Shown: positions 1 to 10,918 of the stretch, piece by piece
Position numbering within the stretch: the stretch's first letter is position 1
How the letters are laid out: every line of letters begins with the position of its first letter
Source of the DNA: Cephalopachus bancanus
Lineage: Eukaryota > Chordata > Mammalia > Primates > Tarsiidae
DNA length: 64,000 nucleotides
Assembly (NCBI GenBank): GCA_027257055.1
Contig: JAPVLO010000153.1
Span: 2,232,001 to 2,296,000, forward strand
Direction of reading: 5' to 3'
Notes under the pieces: generated by a model
What the model was told of the DNA's origin: nothing
Database searches by the model: none
The model's input: only the letters and a program-made list of their open reading frames with translations
Translations under genes and position numbers: made by a program

Positions 1-51
1 AAGTCACCTATTTTGTGACACCTTGTTACAGCAGCCCTAGAAAACTAATGC
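1..51 (+). mobile_element. 3' end of an MLT1-like (ERVL-MaLR) LTR
   Basis: The stretch TTACAGCAGCCCTAGAAAACTAATGCA resembles, over its second half, the conserved terminus of MLT1 LTRs. Only the last ~50 bases are in the window. Confidence 0.55.
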
Positions 52-247
52 AAGTTGTGATGGGGAAGAAATTGCTCCTCTTCTACCCAGAAATGGATTA
101 CAAGTTCCCAAGATTTGAACTGAACGTGAGATGGTAGTCACCTTTCCATCCTCTATTCAGAATTTTTTGATATTTATTTTCTCAGACAATCCTCTCTCTC
201 CAACAAAACATTTCTCATATTTTCAATTTTCATTAAGAAATATTCTA

Positions 248-561
248 GGCCTGTCATGGTGGCTCAGCCTGTAATCACAGCACTTTGGGAGGCCAAGACA
301 AGAGGACTGCCTGAGCCCGAGGGTTCAAGATCAACCCGGGCAACTTAGTGAGATTTCATCTCTACAATAAATCGCCAAAAAAACCAAAAACAAAAACAAA
401 AACTAGCCAGGCATGGTGGCATGCATCAGTAGTTCCAGCTACTTGGAAGGCTGAACTAGAACGATAGCCTGAGCCCAGCAGGTCGAGACTGCAGTGGCCA
501 TAAGTGTGCCACCCCACTCCAGCCTGGGCAACAAGAGTGAAACTTCAATTTAAAAAAAAAA
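248..561 (+). mobile_element. Alu (+), full dimer
   Basis: Both monomers, an A-rich linker with CAAAAACAAAAAC and an A-tail. The sequence is diverged from the window consensus, so it is an older copy. Confidence 0.85.
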
Positions 562-567
562 TTATGC

Positions 568-729
568 AGCCAGGCGTGGTAGCGCTTGCCTGTAATTACG
601 GCTACTCAGAAGGCTGAGGCGGAAGGATCGCCGGAGCCCAGCAGGTCGAGGCTGCGGTGCCAGGAGGGACCTCTGCACTCCAGTCTGGGTGACAGAGTGA
701 GACTCCAACTAAAAAAAAAAAAAAAAAAA
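568..729 (+). mobile_element. Free Alu right arm (+)
   Basis: Begins at the linker boundary (AGCCAGGCGTGGTAGCGC) and ends in an A-tail of about 19 bases, with no left monomer. It directly follows the tail of the preceding Alu. Confidence 0.8.
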
Positions 730-822
730 TTATGATTCAAGATACTGACATAATTCACCTCATCAAGATGGAAACATATGGATGGGATCAAGCCGAATAA
801 CAATATTTTGAAATCTTTCTCT

Positions 823-1109
823 TTTTTTTTTAAGTTGGAGTCTCACTCTGTCACCCAAATTGGAGCGCAGTGGCCACCCCAGTGTCGACCTGCTGGGCCC
901 TGGCGATCGTTCCGCCTCAGCCTTCCAAGTAGTTGGAACTATAGACACGCACTACCACTCCTGGCTAATTTTTGATTTTTTTGATTTATTGTAGAGATGA
1001 GGTCTCGCCAAGTTGCCTGGGTGGGTCTCGAACCCTCAGGCTCAGTCAATCTATTGGCCTCAGCCTCCCAAAGTGCTGGGATTACAGGCTGAGTCACTGA
1101 GCCCGGCCA
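823..1109 (-). mobile_element. Alu (-), full dimer with 17-bp TSD
   Basis: Flanked by perfect copies of CAATATTTTGAAATCTT, immediately before the T-tract and immediately after the CCGGC end. Confidence 0.92.
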
Positions 1110-1552
1110 ATATTTTGAAATCTTAACCATTCACCACAACTCCTCTATTGACTGTTTCCACTTAAATGGTTAGGCCTATAATCTCCGTATCTCTCTGGTC
1201 ACAAAGACACTAAAATGCTTCAAATAGTTTGATATGAGGCATAGGAGGTTGCACCTGAAGTTAATGATTAGCATCTCCATGTATGTATGATGGGAGGTAA
1301 GTGCAGAAATCTATTAGCTGATAATATTTTCTTGAGCTTATACCGTCCACCATTTCCTAAGTCCTAGGAGCTCCTTTATGTCAGCACCTACCTCAGAAGA
1401 TTCCACATTAGAGTGGTACAAAGGATTTCTTAGTAGTTTATTTTCTGCTGACAACTGCCATTTCTCATACCTGTCCCGTTTTGTCATATTAACCCATATT
1501 AACATATTGATAAGTTGTTGTCTAACTAACCATACATACATCATTTCCATAC

Positions 1553-2098
1553 CTTCCATACTTTTCTCCTGTTCTTCCTCCAGTGAAATGATGGTTTCTG
1601 AAACCTCGTCAATCTCTTCTTCACCAGAGAACTCCGTGGTTTCTGAATACTCAGAGTCCTCTTGGGCATCATATCCAGTGTGCTCTGGGTCATCATAATC
1701 CTCCTCTTCCACAGTGGCTTCTGCTTCTTCAGGGTATTCAATAGATTCTAGACATTCCTCTTTGCCTAAGTATAAAGAATCATCTGGCTCATCATATCTC
1801 TGTCCATCCCTTAAGTATGTAACAGTTGCTGGAGCTTCATATTCAACTTTCTCAACTGAATATAGTATTGTGACTTCCGGTGTGTCATATTCCTTCTCAT
1901 TCTCCCTGGAGGACAAAGCAGTTTCCCTATAACTAGTTTTCTTGTCCCTGAAAAACACTGAGGTTTCCATATCAAAGTGTTCTTTCTCTTTGATCTCAGG
2001 ATTCTCAGACTGTTTCTTTCCAGAAGAGGAAATATCTTCTGAATTCTTGCTTACTTCCATAGACTGAGGAGATACTACATTCTCAAGTTTTAAAATTT
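1553..2098 (-). CDS. CARD6: CARD6 coding exon 2 (acidic linker), gene continues off window
   Basis: Second coding exon, 546 bases (182 codons), starting after the acceptor TTTTTCAG and finishing G|GTATGG. It encodes the low-complexity acidic region that follows the CARD, with Glu/Asp/Tyr-rich stretches such as ATVEEEDYDDPEH, TTEFSGEEE and SLEEEQEKS, and a conserved block FFRDKKTSYRETALS. Exons 1 and 2 join in phase and the reading frame is intact. The large third exon of CARD6, which carries the GTPase-like and Pro/Ser-rich parts in human, should lie beyond the left edge, because nothing in 1-1552 resembles it. The 3' boundary is inferred from the donor and from loss of similarity to the family after EEEQEKSMEG. 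The frame stays open for 71 more codons into the intron. Confidence 0.88.
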
Positions 2099-3307
2099 CT
2101 GAAAAAGATGAGATTTGATTTTTTTGTTTTATATTTTATAATTAGTAAAAGGAAACTGTATAATAACTGGAGTTCCCGAGGCCTCAAAGCATCATCCCTG
2201 TTTTTTATTTCACTGTAGGATAGACATACCTACCACCCCCTACAGAACTCGCATGGCAGCAAGTCAACTGTCCGAACTTTCTTTTTTCCACAGAAAAAAA
2301 ATAAGATTACACCACTGTCTTGCTAAAAATCTTGGTCATTCACAGCAACCTCACAGGATAAATGATTAAAACATAAAATGTTAATATTATGAACAATAAT
2401 GACTTATAGAATTACTGGGACCCACAATTGACACAAATTTCCTGGGGCCATTGCTAATAAAATCTGATCACAAATAATTTCTAATCAGTAAGCAAATAGC
2501 TCTAATTTGAAAAAGTATGCCCTAGAAATAATAAAACTGTTTCTAAGCATACAAGTCTTGGCTTGCATTAGGGACCATGAACAGTAATCACCTTTTTATC
2601 TGAGCCCCTGACTCCCGAATATCCCTTAAAATAATCCTGAATATTTTTTTAGAGTTTTAGAAAAGGAGCCACACTTATCTTTAGTGATAATTTACAGAAT
2701 TGCAAAACATTGCTACCTCATGGACCACTAGTTATCTTAGAACCATCTGAGAATTAACATTTTGTTTACTCCAGAAAACTGGAGTACTGCTGACATTCTT
2801 ATCACCAAAAAAAAAAAAAATGAAATTACTGATCTGCCATCTATGTATGCTAAAAAATTATTTTTCCTGTATTTTCAAAATGGCTACACTAAGAGAAAGA
2901 TGCAGTTTGTGGTCTTGGGACTATTAATATCTGTGAATTTGTTTACTTGACAAAGAAACCCCATATTGTCATTATTAACAGTATTTTCTTTCCATCTGTG
3001 AGATTTCAGGATGTCACTGCCAGAATAATGAGCAGTTTGTGCTAGCACTAAAACTACTGCAAGTTTTGGGTACAGTCTGAAAAACAAATTATCAGTCCCT
3101 TAAACCAACATGATGCATTGTTCCCTGCTTTTTAAATTCTGAACATGTCTTCTCTATCTCATATTTTAATGAAAACTATCTCTGAAAGACAAACAAAATT
3201 AAAAGACAATCATTTTCTTGCTCTTTTTTCCTAGACAAATCTGCCCACTCCCTCTTACCCCTCAAAATTAAAAACGTCAACTTACCAAATTAAAAACGTC
3301 AACTTAC
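2099..3307 (-). other. CARD6: CARD6 intron 1
   Basis: A 1.2-kb intron between the CARD exon and the acidic-linker exon. It is AT-rich and, unusually for this window, carries no recognisable Alu. A short A-tract lies at 2807-2820. The donor-proximal end holds the 22-bp tandem duplication at 3265-3308. Confidence 0.85.
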
Positions 3308-3308
3308 C
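3265..3308 (-). repeat. 22-bp tandem duplication containing the CARD6 exon 1 splice donor
   Basis: Two perfect 22-bp units, 3265-3286 and 3287-3308. Each ends in CTTACC, which on the minus strand is the donor context G|GTAAG. The duplication places a second complete splice donor 22 bases inside intron 1. Confidence 0.95.
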
Positions 3309-3590
3309 GTGCCTTAAGCCCCAAATGGCAGCTGACTCTGGAAAAGTACTAAACAAACACTTGAGAAAATGCTGACAGGTCACCTCTCCTTTACTTTGTA
3401 CCAAAATGAAAAGTTTCTGACTTTTCTTCAGGGGATCTGTAACAGTCTCCAAAGTCTCATACTCCTTCTCAGAAACCAGCCTCTGAGAGGTTAACTTGTC
3501 TAAGATAGAATCAGGATCGTGTTGGAGGATTTCAAGCAACTGTTTCTGTTCTCTTTCTATGATCTCTGAAGAAACATTCTGGGCAGCCAC
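3308..3590 (-). CDS. CARD6: CARD6 coding exon 1 (CARD domain)
   Basis: First coding exon of caspase recruitment domain family member 6, a cytoplasmic adaptor linked to RIP-kinase/NOD and NF-kB signalling. The 94 complete codons start at the ATG at 3590-3588 and are almost entirely a CARD. Recognisable stretches are EIIERE, LLEILQHDPDSILDKLTS, EYETLE and CQHFLKCLFSTFP, which match my recollection of the human protein closely. The exon ends at 3308 with one base of the next codon, followed by a consensus GTAAGT donor (minus strand, from 3307). The intron phase joins correctly to the exon at 2098. A 22-bp tandem duplication carries a second identical donor just downstream (see findings). No frameshift or stop is seen, so this exon looks functional. 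Start choice: the first ATG in frame, which gives the usual N-terminus length. Confidence 0.93.
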
Positions 3591-3651
3591 TCTTCCTGTT
3601 TCCTCTGGACCAGGAAATGAATTCTGAAACTATCCTGATAAATAAGCAAGT

Positions 3652-3690
3652 AGGTGGCTCAAGCCTGTAATCCCAGCACTTTGGGAAAAA
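3652..3690 (+). mobile_element. Alu 5' fragment (+)
   Basis: Only CCTGTAATCCCAGCACTTTGGG and a few bases before it, followed by an A-rich stretch. It lies about 60-100 bases upstream of the CARD6 start, so it may be in the 5' UTR or promoter. Confidence 0.6.
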
Positions 3691-4023
3691 ATAAAAAATT
3701 AAAATTAAAAAAAATAAACAAATGTAAAAAAAACAAGAGACAGACAAACAGCAATTCTATTTAGCAAGCATGAAATATGTCAATGGAAGATGAATTATGT
3801 GGTGGAGAGTGTAGATACAAGCAGAGTGGTATAGTCCATCCCTGAGCACTCTCTAAGCCTGGCTCCCTGTAGGTTATATGTCTGCTCTTTTGAAGGCTTG
3901 ACCCAGTCTCACCATGACACAGACCCAGGGTCATCTCCTCCAAGAAGTCTCTCTTGAAATTTAGGTTGGACTAGGTGTTTCTAGATCTGAGTGCTATACT
4001 CTGATGATAAGAATGTAAACTAT

Positions 4024-4163
4024 TGGCCGGGCTCGGTGCTCAGTCTGTAATCCCAGCACTTTGGGAGGCCAAGGTGAGTGGATTGCCTGAGACCACAGGT
4101 TCGAGACCCATCTGGGCAACTTTACGAGACCTCATCTCTACAATAAATAAAAAATTAGCCGGT
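4024..4163 (+). mobile_element. Alu left monomer (+), truncated
   Basis: Begins GGCCGGGCTCGGTG and stops just after the linker at AATTAGCCGGTG, where LTR-like sequence takes over. The right arm is missing. Confidence 0.8.
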
Positions 4164-4640
4164 GTTGTTTCAAACCTTCTGCTTGCTTGCTAAACTTAGC
4201 TTATCTGGCATTCCATTCCGCTCGTTTGTCAGTTACTTGTCCATCAAGTAACTAAGCCTGAGCCCGTGCAAATCAGACTCGAATCAACAAATCAAAGTCT
4301 TGGTAACTGCGTCATATAGTTTTTATCCAATCCTGTGTGCACAAGTTTGTATCAAACTCGAATCAACCAATCAAAGTCTTTGTAACTGCGTCACATAGTT
4401 TTTATCCAATCCTGTGTGCACAAGTTTGTAAAGCCGCCCCACCCCTTCAGAATTATGTATAAAAGGTGTGTGTTAGATTTTAAAAAAGTAGATTTACTGA
4501 GCTTGAGCTTGAGATGAATGTCTAATTGATTTTCTCCCCACTTCTGTCTTTTCACTTGTAGAATGTGAATTCAGTGAGCACTAATCAAAGCCTCACAAGA
4601 ATAAAACCACTTACCTCAATGTCTATCCTCCCCGTCTTTT
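4164..4640 (+). mobile_element. Solo-LTR-like element with tandem enhancer-type repeat
   Basis: Looks like the U3-R part of an LTR: a 79-bp direct repeat (4272-4350 and 4351-4429) with CCAAT-type motifs (AACCAATCA, ATCCAATCC), then a TATA-like TGTATAAAAGG at about 4455 and a short GAGCTT repeat. No coding sequence follows. The family is not recognised and both ends are approximate. The left end abuts a truncated Alu. Confidence 0.5.
4272..4429. repeat. 79-bp tandem repeat, two units
   Basis: Units 4272-4350 and 4351-4429 have the same length and differ at only a few positions (for example GACTCG/AACTCG and AACAAATC/AACCAATC). Both contain GTAACTGCGTCA.ATAG and TTTTATCCAATCCTGTG. Confidence 0.93.
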
Positions 4641-4976
4641 TTTCCCCCCCTTCTTTCCTGCCTGCTCTTTCCCCTTTAAATACTAAAGTCCTCAAAACCT
4701 CTTTGGAAAAAGCACAGGACAGAGATGCTGATGTGACCTGTTTCTTTTTCTTGGGCATGTCCTCAGCAAAATAAACATCTAAATCGTTTAAGATCCATCT
4801 AAGTCACTCTTTGGTTTAGATGTATGTATAGGAATCTGCAACACAACCAATGCCACACTGTTAATAATAGCAGAAAATTGAAAATAACCAAAATTTCCAA
4901 AATTGAAGATTTATGGCCTAAATATTGATAAGCAAAAGGTGTAACACCAAAAGAATTGTTAAAAAGCATAAAGTAA

Positions 4977-5264
4977 GCCAGGCTTGGTGGCTCAGCCTGT
5001 AATCCCGCGCTTTGGGAGGCTGAGGTGAGTTGATTGCCTGAGCCCGAGGGTTCCAGATCCGCCCGGGGAACTTGGCGAGACCTCATCTCTACAATAAATC
5101 AAAAAATTAGCCGGCTGTGGTAGCCCGCGCCTGTAGTTCCGGCTTCTAGGAAGGCTGAGGCAGAAGGATCGCCGAAGCCCAGCAGGTCGAGGCTGTGGTA
5201 GCTGGGAGCTTGCCACTGCCCTCCAGCCTGGGCGACAGAGTGAGACTCCAACTCAAAAAAAAAA
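4977..5264 (+). mobile_element. Alu (+), first of three at one target
   Basis: Full dimer of the window's young type. Its target duplication AAAAAGCATAAAGTAA lies on both sides. Confidence 0.9.
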
Positions 5265-5288
5265 AAGCAAAAAAAAAGCATAAAGTAA

Positions 5289-5586
<298 letters not shown>

Positions 5587-5591
5587 GCATT

Positions 5592-5751
5592 AGCCGGGCA
5601 TGGTAGCGCAGTGCCCATAGTTCTGGCTACTTGGAAGGCTGAGGCGGAAGGATCGCGGAGCCCAGCAGGTCGAGTCTGCGGCGGCCGGGAGCGGCCACTG
5701 CACTGCAGTCTGGGCGACAGAGTGAGACTACAATTCAAAAAAAAAAAAAAA
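5592..5751 (+). mobile_element. Free Alu right arm (+), third of three at one target
   Basis: Starts AGCCGGGCATGG after another AAAAAAGCAT and ends in an A-tail followed by AGCATCAAGTAG. It has no left monomer. Confidence 0.85.
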
Positions 5752-6436
5752 GCATCAAGTAGATCTCTATATATTAACAAATGACAATAGTCGTGATATA
5801 TTGCTGCGGAAAACAAGTTATACATCTCATTTTTGTTTTAAAAATTAATATGTGTATAGTGTATGTATATAATATGCATATGTATAATACATACGTTTTA
5901 TATTTTAGAGAAAATAGTTAAGAGATACCCCAAATTTTAACATTGGTTACCTCTAGGGATACAATTACTATTTAATGGTTTAATTTTTTTATTTTTATTA
6001 ATGTAACACAGTAACTCCAAATCTGAGAGTGCTTGCACAAAATATTTGCCTATTCCAAAGAAGTCACCTTGAGATCCAGCAGGGAAAGACAATGGTTTAT
6101 TATAACTTACGGGAGGCACCGATGGTGGCCAATCAGTGAAGAATCTGCACCTCAGGACAGTACAGCAAGCAGTTTTATAATCAAGCAAGTTAATTGTTCA
6201 AATTGCCGTATGGTGTTTGCAATTACATGGATTAAGAGTGGCACCTACATTATTTTTAGCTCTGCTCAATCACCTGCATCCCATGATTCGTTACTGGGAA
6301 TATGAGTATCCTTCAAAGACCATCCACTCTCTAAGAGAGGGGGAAGAAAGAAGATAGGTATGAGGGAATGGCGGAATCAGTCTATGTCCGGACAATACCT
6401 CACAATTAGCAAGCAAACTTTTTTCTCATTTTGAAT
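5752..6436. other. Intergenic, no gene seen
   Basis: AT-rich start (TATG/TATA runs around 5850-5900), then unique-looking sequence. A GGTTTATTATAAC motif at about 6092 could be the antisense poly(A) region of an old LTR, but this is weak. Confidence 0.4.
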
Positions 6437-6747
6437 TTTTTTTTTTTTTTTTTTGAGTTGGAGTCTCACTCAGTTGCCCAGGCTGAAGTGCAGTGACACA
6501 CTCATGGCCACCACACCTCGACCTGCTGGACTCAGGCGATCCTTGCACCTTAGCCTTCCAAGTTGCTGGAACTACAGGTGCATACTACCACGCCCTGCTA
6601 TTTTTTTTTTTTTTTTTTGGTTTATTGTAGAGATGAGGTCTCACCAAGTTGCCTGGGCTGGTCTTGAACCCCTCGGCTCAGGCAATCCTCTCACCTCAAC
6701 CTCCCAAAGTTCTGGGGTTACAGGCTTGAGCCACTGAGCCCAGCCTT
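6437..6747 (-). mobile_element. Alu (-), older copy
   Basis: Full dimer with a T-rich linker. The flanking motif CTCATTTTGAA appears before it and again at 7049 after the next Alu, so the two elements share one target. Confidence 0.87.
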
Positions 6748-6751
6748 TACA

Positions 6752-7048
6752 TTTTTTATTTTTTTTATTTTTTTTTTGAGTTGGAGTCTCACTCTGTCAC
6801 CCAGACTGGAGTGCAGCGGCCACTCCCAGCCACCGCAGCCTCGACCTGCTGGGCTCCGGCGATCCTTCCGCCTCAGCCTTCGGAGTAGCTGGAACTATAG
6901 ACGTGCGCTACCACACCCGGCTCATTTTGATTTATTGTAGAGATGAGGTCTCGCTGCCCAGGCGGGTCTCGAACCCGCAGGCTCAGGCAATCCACTCACC
7001 TCAGCCTCCCAAAGGCGTGGGTTTACAGGCTGAGCCACTGAGCCCGGC
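6752..7048 (-). mobile_element. Alu (-), young type, adjacent to an older Alu
   Basis: Near-consensus copy placed head-to-tail with the preceding Alu inside the same CTCATTTTGAA duplication. Confidence 0.9.
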
Positions 7049-7648
7049 CTCATTTTGAACTTTTAAAAGCTACCTAGTTGGTCTTCACTTACTGTTTCAC
7101 AGTTCACAAGAATGTAAAAACAATTAGCAACAGGATATTGGATGAATAAACTATTTTATTTCATGGAACACTGTATAGCATTCAAAAAGAATGAACTTCA
7201 TGCTGATTTAACCCTCTACCAAAAAAAAAGCTCAAGTTCAGTGACCCACAATATAGAGAAAGCATGACAATATTAAGGAAAACCTGTAAGTCCAAAATAT
7301 TACATACAGCACAGCATCCTTTGTAAAAGCTGAAAATAAATACATTTATGAGTATACATGAAGTAGCTGAAATTATAGAAAACAAAAAGTAATAAATTAT
7401 GAATATAAAATTTGGAATAATAGTTATCTCAGATGGGGGAGGATGGTATGGGATGGGATTGGGGAAGAGGTTGTGCAGTTAGATGTAGGATATTCTTAGG
7501 AGATGAGTTTATAGGGGTTTACTATATTATTAAATGTAAATAGTTAGCATATAAATAGAAGCAGAACATGCATGGACTGATGCTATTAGGAACCAAAGAT
7601 AATAGTTCATCCAATTCTGGTATCCCTAAGGTTAAAAAAATAATTGTA
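7049..7648. other. Intergenic, no gene seen
   Basis: AT-rich sequence without a recognised repeat or coding signature. Confidence 0.4.
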
Positions 7649-7649
7649 G

Positions 7650-7937
7650 CCAGGCTTGGTGGCTCAGCCTGTAATCCCAGCACTTTGGGAGACTGAGGTG
7701 AGTGGATTGCCTGAGCCTGCGGGTTCCAGACCCGCCTGGGCAACTTGGCGAGACCTCATCTCTACAGTAAATCAAAAATTAGCTGGGCATGGTAGAGCGT
7801 GCCAGTAGTTCCAGCTACTTGGAATGCTGAGGCAGAAGGATCGCTGGAGCCCAGCCAGTCGAGGCTGCAGTGGCCGGGAGCGGCCACTGCACTCCAGTCT
7901 GGGTGACTGAGTGAGACTCCAACTCAAAAAAAAAAAA
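7650..7937 (+). mobile_element. Alu (+), full dimer
   Basis: Young-type consensus from GCCAGGCTTGGTGG to CTCAAAAAAAAAAAA. Confidence 0.9.
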
Positions 7938-7984
7938 TTACTGTAAAATCCTTATATGATGATAAATTTTAATATTAAGTGTTT

Positions 7985-8233
7985 CTTTCTCAAAAATATT
8001 TTATAAATTTTATTTATTTTGACCAATTATAATAATATATAATTAAGGGGAAAACAGTGGTGTTATATGTGTCAGTGTGGAATGATTGACTCAAACCAAT
8101 TAGCATATTTATCACCTTCAATATTTATAATTTATTCCTCCTGTCTGACTGCAACTTTCTATCTTTTGACCAACATCTTTCCAGTTCCCCTAACTTCTAG
8201 CCTCTGGTAACCACCATTCTACTCTAAGTTTTT
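7985..8233. mobile_element. Old L1 3'-end-like fragment
   Basis: Contains the familiar old-L1 phrases TTTATCACCTTCAATATT, TTTATTCCTCCTGTCTGACTG, TTTTGACCAACATCTTTCC and CTGGTAACCACCATTCTACTC. Interrupted by the following Alu. The orientation is not certain to me. Confidence 0.6.
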
Positions 8234-8238
8234 TTTTT

Positions 8239-8541
8239 GTTGTTGTTGTTTTTCTTTTTTTTTTTTTTTTGAGTCGGGGTCTCACTCTGTCGCCCAGACT
8301 GGAGTGCAGTGGCCGCTCCCGGCCACCGCAGCCTCGACCTGCTGGGCTCCAGCAATCCTTCCGCCTCAGCCTTCCAAGTAGCCAGAATTACAGGCATGCG
8401 CTACCATGCCCAGCTGATTTTTTGATTTATTGTAGAGATGAGGTCTCGCTGCCCAGGTGGGTCTCGAACCCACGGGCTCAGGCAATCCACTCACCTCAGC
8501 CTCGCAAAGCGCGGGATTACAGGCTGAGCCACCGAGCCTGG
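8239..8541 (-). mobile_element. Alu (-) with TSD CTACTCTAAGTTTTT
   Basis: Full young-type element that interrupts the L1-like fragment. The 15-bp duplication is present on both sides. Confidence 0.92.
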
Positions 8542-8559
8542 CTACTCTAAGTTTTTAAA

Positions 8560-9570
8560 TATGTGTCTCAAAAGTGTTGACAAAACATCAAACTCGGTAA
8601 AATATTTAAAGAGGTTTTTATTCCGAGGTGAATATGAGTGATCATGGCCCAAGACACAGTCTGAAGAGAACCTGAGAACATGTGCCCAAGGTGGTTCGGT
8701 TACAACTTGGTTTTATACATTTTAAACAAATGTTTACAAGCAAGAACATAAGTCAGTACATGTGAGGTTTACATTTATTTGTTCAGCCTGGAAAGGCAGG
8801 ACATCTTAAAGCAGGGGCTTACAAGTTATAAGTGGGTTTTAGAAATCCTAAAGGTAATGGTTGAGAAAATTAGGATAATGCCTGAAGATCTGAAATCAGT
8901 AGAAAGGAATGTCTGCGTTAGATAAGGGCGTTGTGGAGACTAAGGTTTTTATTATGTAGATGAAGTCTTACAGGTGGCCCTTAGAGAGAGTAGATGACAA
9001 GTACTTATGTAGACTTTAAAGTGTCAGACTCTCAGTTAATCCATCCTGGGTCCAGGAAGGCCTTGAAGGAAAAAGATATGGCTTTTGCTAATGGAGCTGC
9101 TCTACAGTGGCAAATATTTCCCTATACAAGAAAGCTACGCAGGGCTATTTCAAAATATGTCAAGGAAATATATTTTGGGCCAGGCGCAGTGCCTCAAACC
9201 TGTAATGCCAGCACTTTGAGAGGTCAAGGCGAGAGGATTGCCTGAGCCCAGGGGTTTGAGACTAGCCTGGGCAACTTGGTAAGACCTTGTCTCTACAATA
9301 TATCAAAAAATTAGCAGGGCGTAGTAGCGCATACCCATAGTTCTGGCTACTTGGAAGGCTGAGGCGGAAGGATCCCCTGAGTCCAGCAATGCTGGGGTGG
9401 CCATGAGCATGCAGCTGCACTCCAGCCTGGGCGACAGAGTGAGACTCTGACTCAAAAGAAAAAAAGAAATATATTTTGGAGTAAAATATTTTTGTTTTAG
9501 AGCCTGCAATACCAGAGACAGGTTGAAATTTGATATCTTATTTCAACAGAGTCTCTTTTTTATTAATCTT
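8560..9570 (-). mobile_element. Probable ERV/LTR-derived sequence, antisense
   Basis: GGTTTTTATTCCGAGG at about 8612 reads as a poly(A)-signal region (GAATAAAAACC) on the minus strand, and the block resembles a common LTR-type repeat (TGAATATGAGTGATCATGG, GTGCCCAAGGTGGTTCGGTT). The family is not named. An Alu interrupts it at 9180. Confidence 0.4.
9180..9466 (+). mobile_element. Alu (+) with TSD GAAATATATTTTGG
   Basis: Full dimer ending CTCAAAAGAAAAAAAG. The 14-bp duplication is on both sides. Confidence 0.9.
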
Positions 9571-9757
9571 ACTATAACCGGATCCAGGTTCAGTCACTCA
9601 TCACCCATAAGTCAAACTCAAGATACAAGAGTTTGTGAAAGGAAAAATAGGTTTTATTCAAAAGCCAGCAACCTGAGAAGATGGTGAACTAAAATCACAA
9701 AGACTACCTAAAATTTTCAGGCTGATTAGAAGGGTTTTTTAAGGGAAATTTAGTAGA

Positions 9758-9911
9758 CTGGTGGCCTGCACCTGTAGTTCCGGCTACTTGGAAGGCTGAG
9801 GCTGATGGATGCCTAAGCCCAGCAGATGGAGGCTGTGGTGGCCATGAATGTGACACTGCGTTCCAACCTTGGTGACAAAAGTGAGACTCCAACTCTAAAT
9901 AAATAAATAAA
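9758..9911 (+). mobile_element. Free Alu right arm (+) with its own TSD
   Basis: Begins near the linker and ends in (AAAT)n. GGAAATTTAGTA occurs just before it and again just after the tail, so the right arm inserted on its own or was truncated on insertion. Confidence 0.82.
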
Positions 9912-10063
9912 TGGAAATTTAGTATGGAAAATATACAGGAGTGGCACAAGATGATACGGAAACCCACTATTGTCTGTCCGTATTGCCACAATCCTTAGAG
10001 AAATGCATAATGAGGGTTCGAGTGGACCTGCACATATCTACATTCCTTAGAGTTAGAAAAGAA

Positions 10064-10353
10064 GGCTGGACTCGTTGGCTTAGCCTGTAATCCTAGCACT
10101 TTGGGAGGCTGAGGTGAGTGGATTGCTTGAGCCTGAGGGTTCAAGACCCACCCGGGCAACTTGGTGAGACCTCATCTCTACAATAAATTAAAAAAAATTA
10201 GCTGGCATGGTAGCACATGACTGTAGTTCCGGCTACTTGGAAGGCTGAGGTGGAAGGATCGCCGGAGCCCAGCAGGTCAAGGCTGCAGTGGCCAGGAGCA
10301 TGCCACTGCACTCCAGTTAGGCGACAGAGTGAGACTTCAACTCAAAAAAAAAA
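10064..10353 (+). mobile_element. Alu (+) inside the 5' LTR
   Basis: Full dimer flanked by near-copies of AGTTAGAAAAGAA and AGAATTAGGAAA. Absent from the matching place in the 3' LTR, so it post-dates proviral integration. Confidence 0.88.
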
Positions 10354-10918
10354 AAGAATTAGGAAAGGAAAACATTTTCCCTTTTTTCCTACATTCCCCA
10401 TTAAAGCGCTTCAAAGAATCCTTAACCCCCTGCAAACTGACCTTACTCAACAGACAGAAATGAATCCCTATTCACTCCCTTTTATCAGTAGTCACAGATT
10501 TGAAAATATAGTACCCATGTAACCATAAGCCTTGCAACTTATACAACTTTTTGCATGTTATAACTACTAATTACTATGTTGTAATGAATAATGTTTTACT
10601 TTGAAATAGGTTCTGTTAACTCCCATACTCCATGGCGAGCTTGATCACCTCCTCAGTTGGATGTTACTGAGAAGAGGAACTGTGAGCTACTCTTTGGTAA
10701 TCTGCTCCAGAAAATGTGGATTATAAATATTACTGTTAACAAAATGAGGTTGTAACTTAAATTCTATACAATGCTTTGTCAGTTATATAGTAAGTGTATA
10801 GGTACGAGCAACCCTAAACTTATGAAAACACACTGTAGAACCTATGGGGTGAGCAGACTGGCTCCAGAAATGCCAGAAGCCAGGTTCTGTCTCCCTGAAT
10901 CCTGAATTCAGAAATAAA

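Larger units (their letters stand above)
1..1552 (-). other. CARD6: CARD6 intron 2 (partial), repeat-filled
   Basis: Sequence downstream of CARD6 exon 2 up to the window edge. It holds the end of an MLT1-like LTR, a full Alu, a lone Alu right arm and a reverse Alu. The final CARD6 exon was not found here. Confidence 0.7.
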
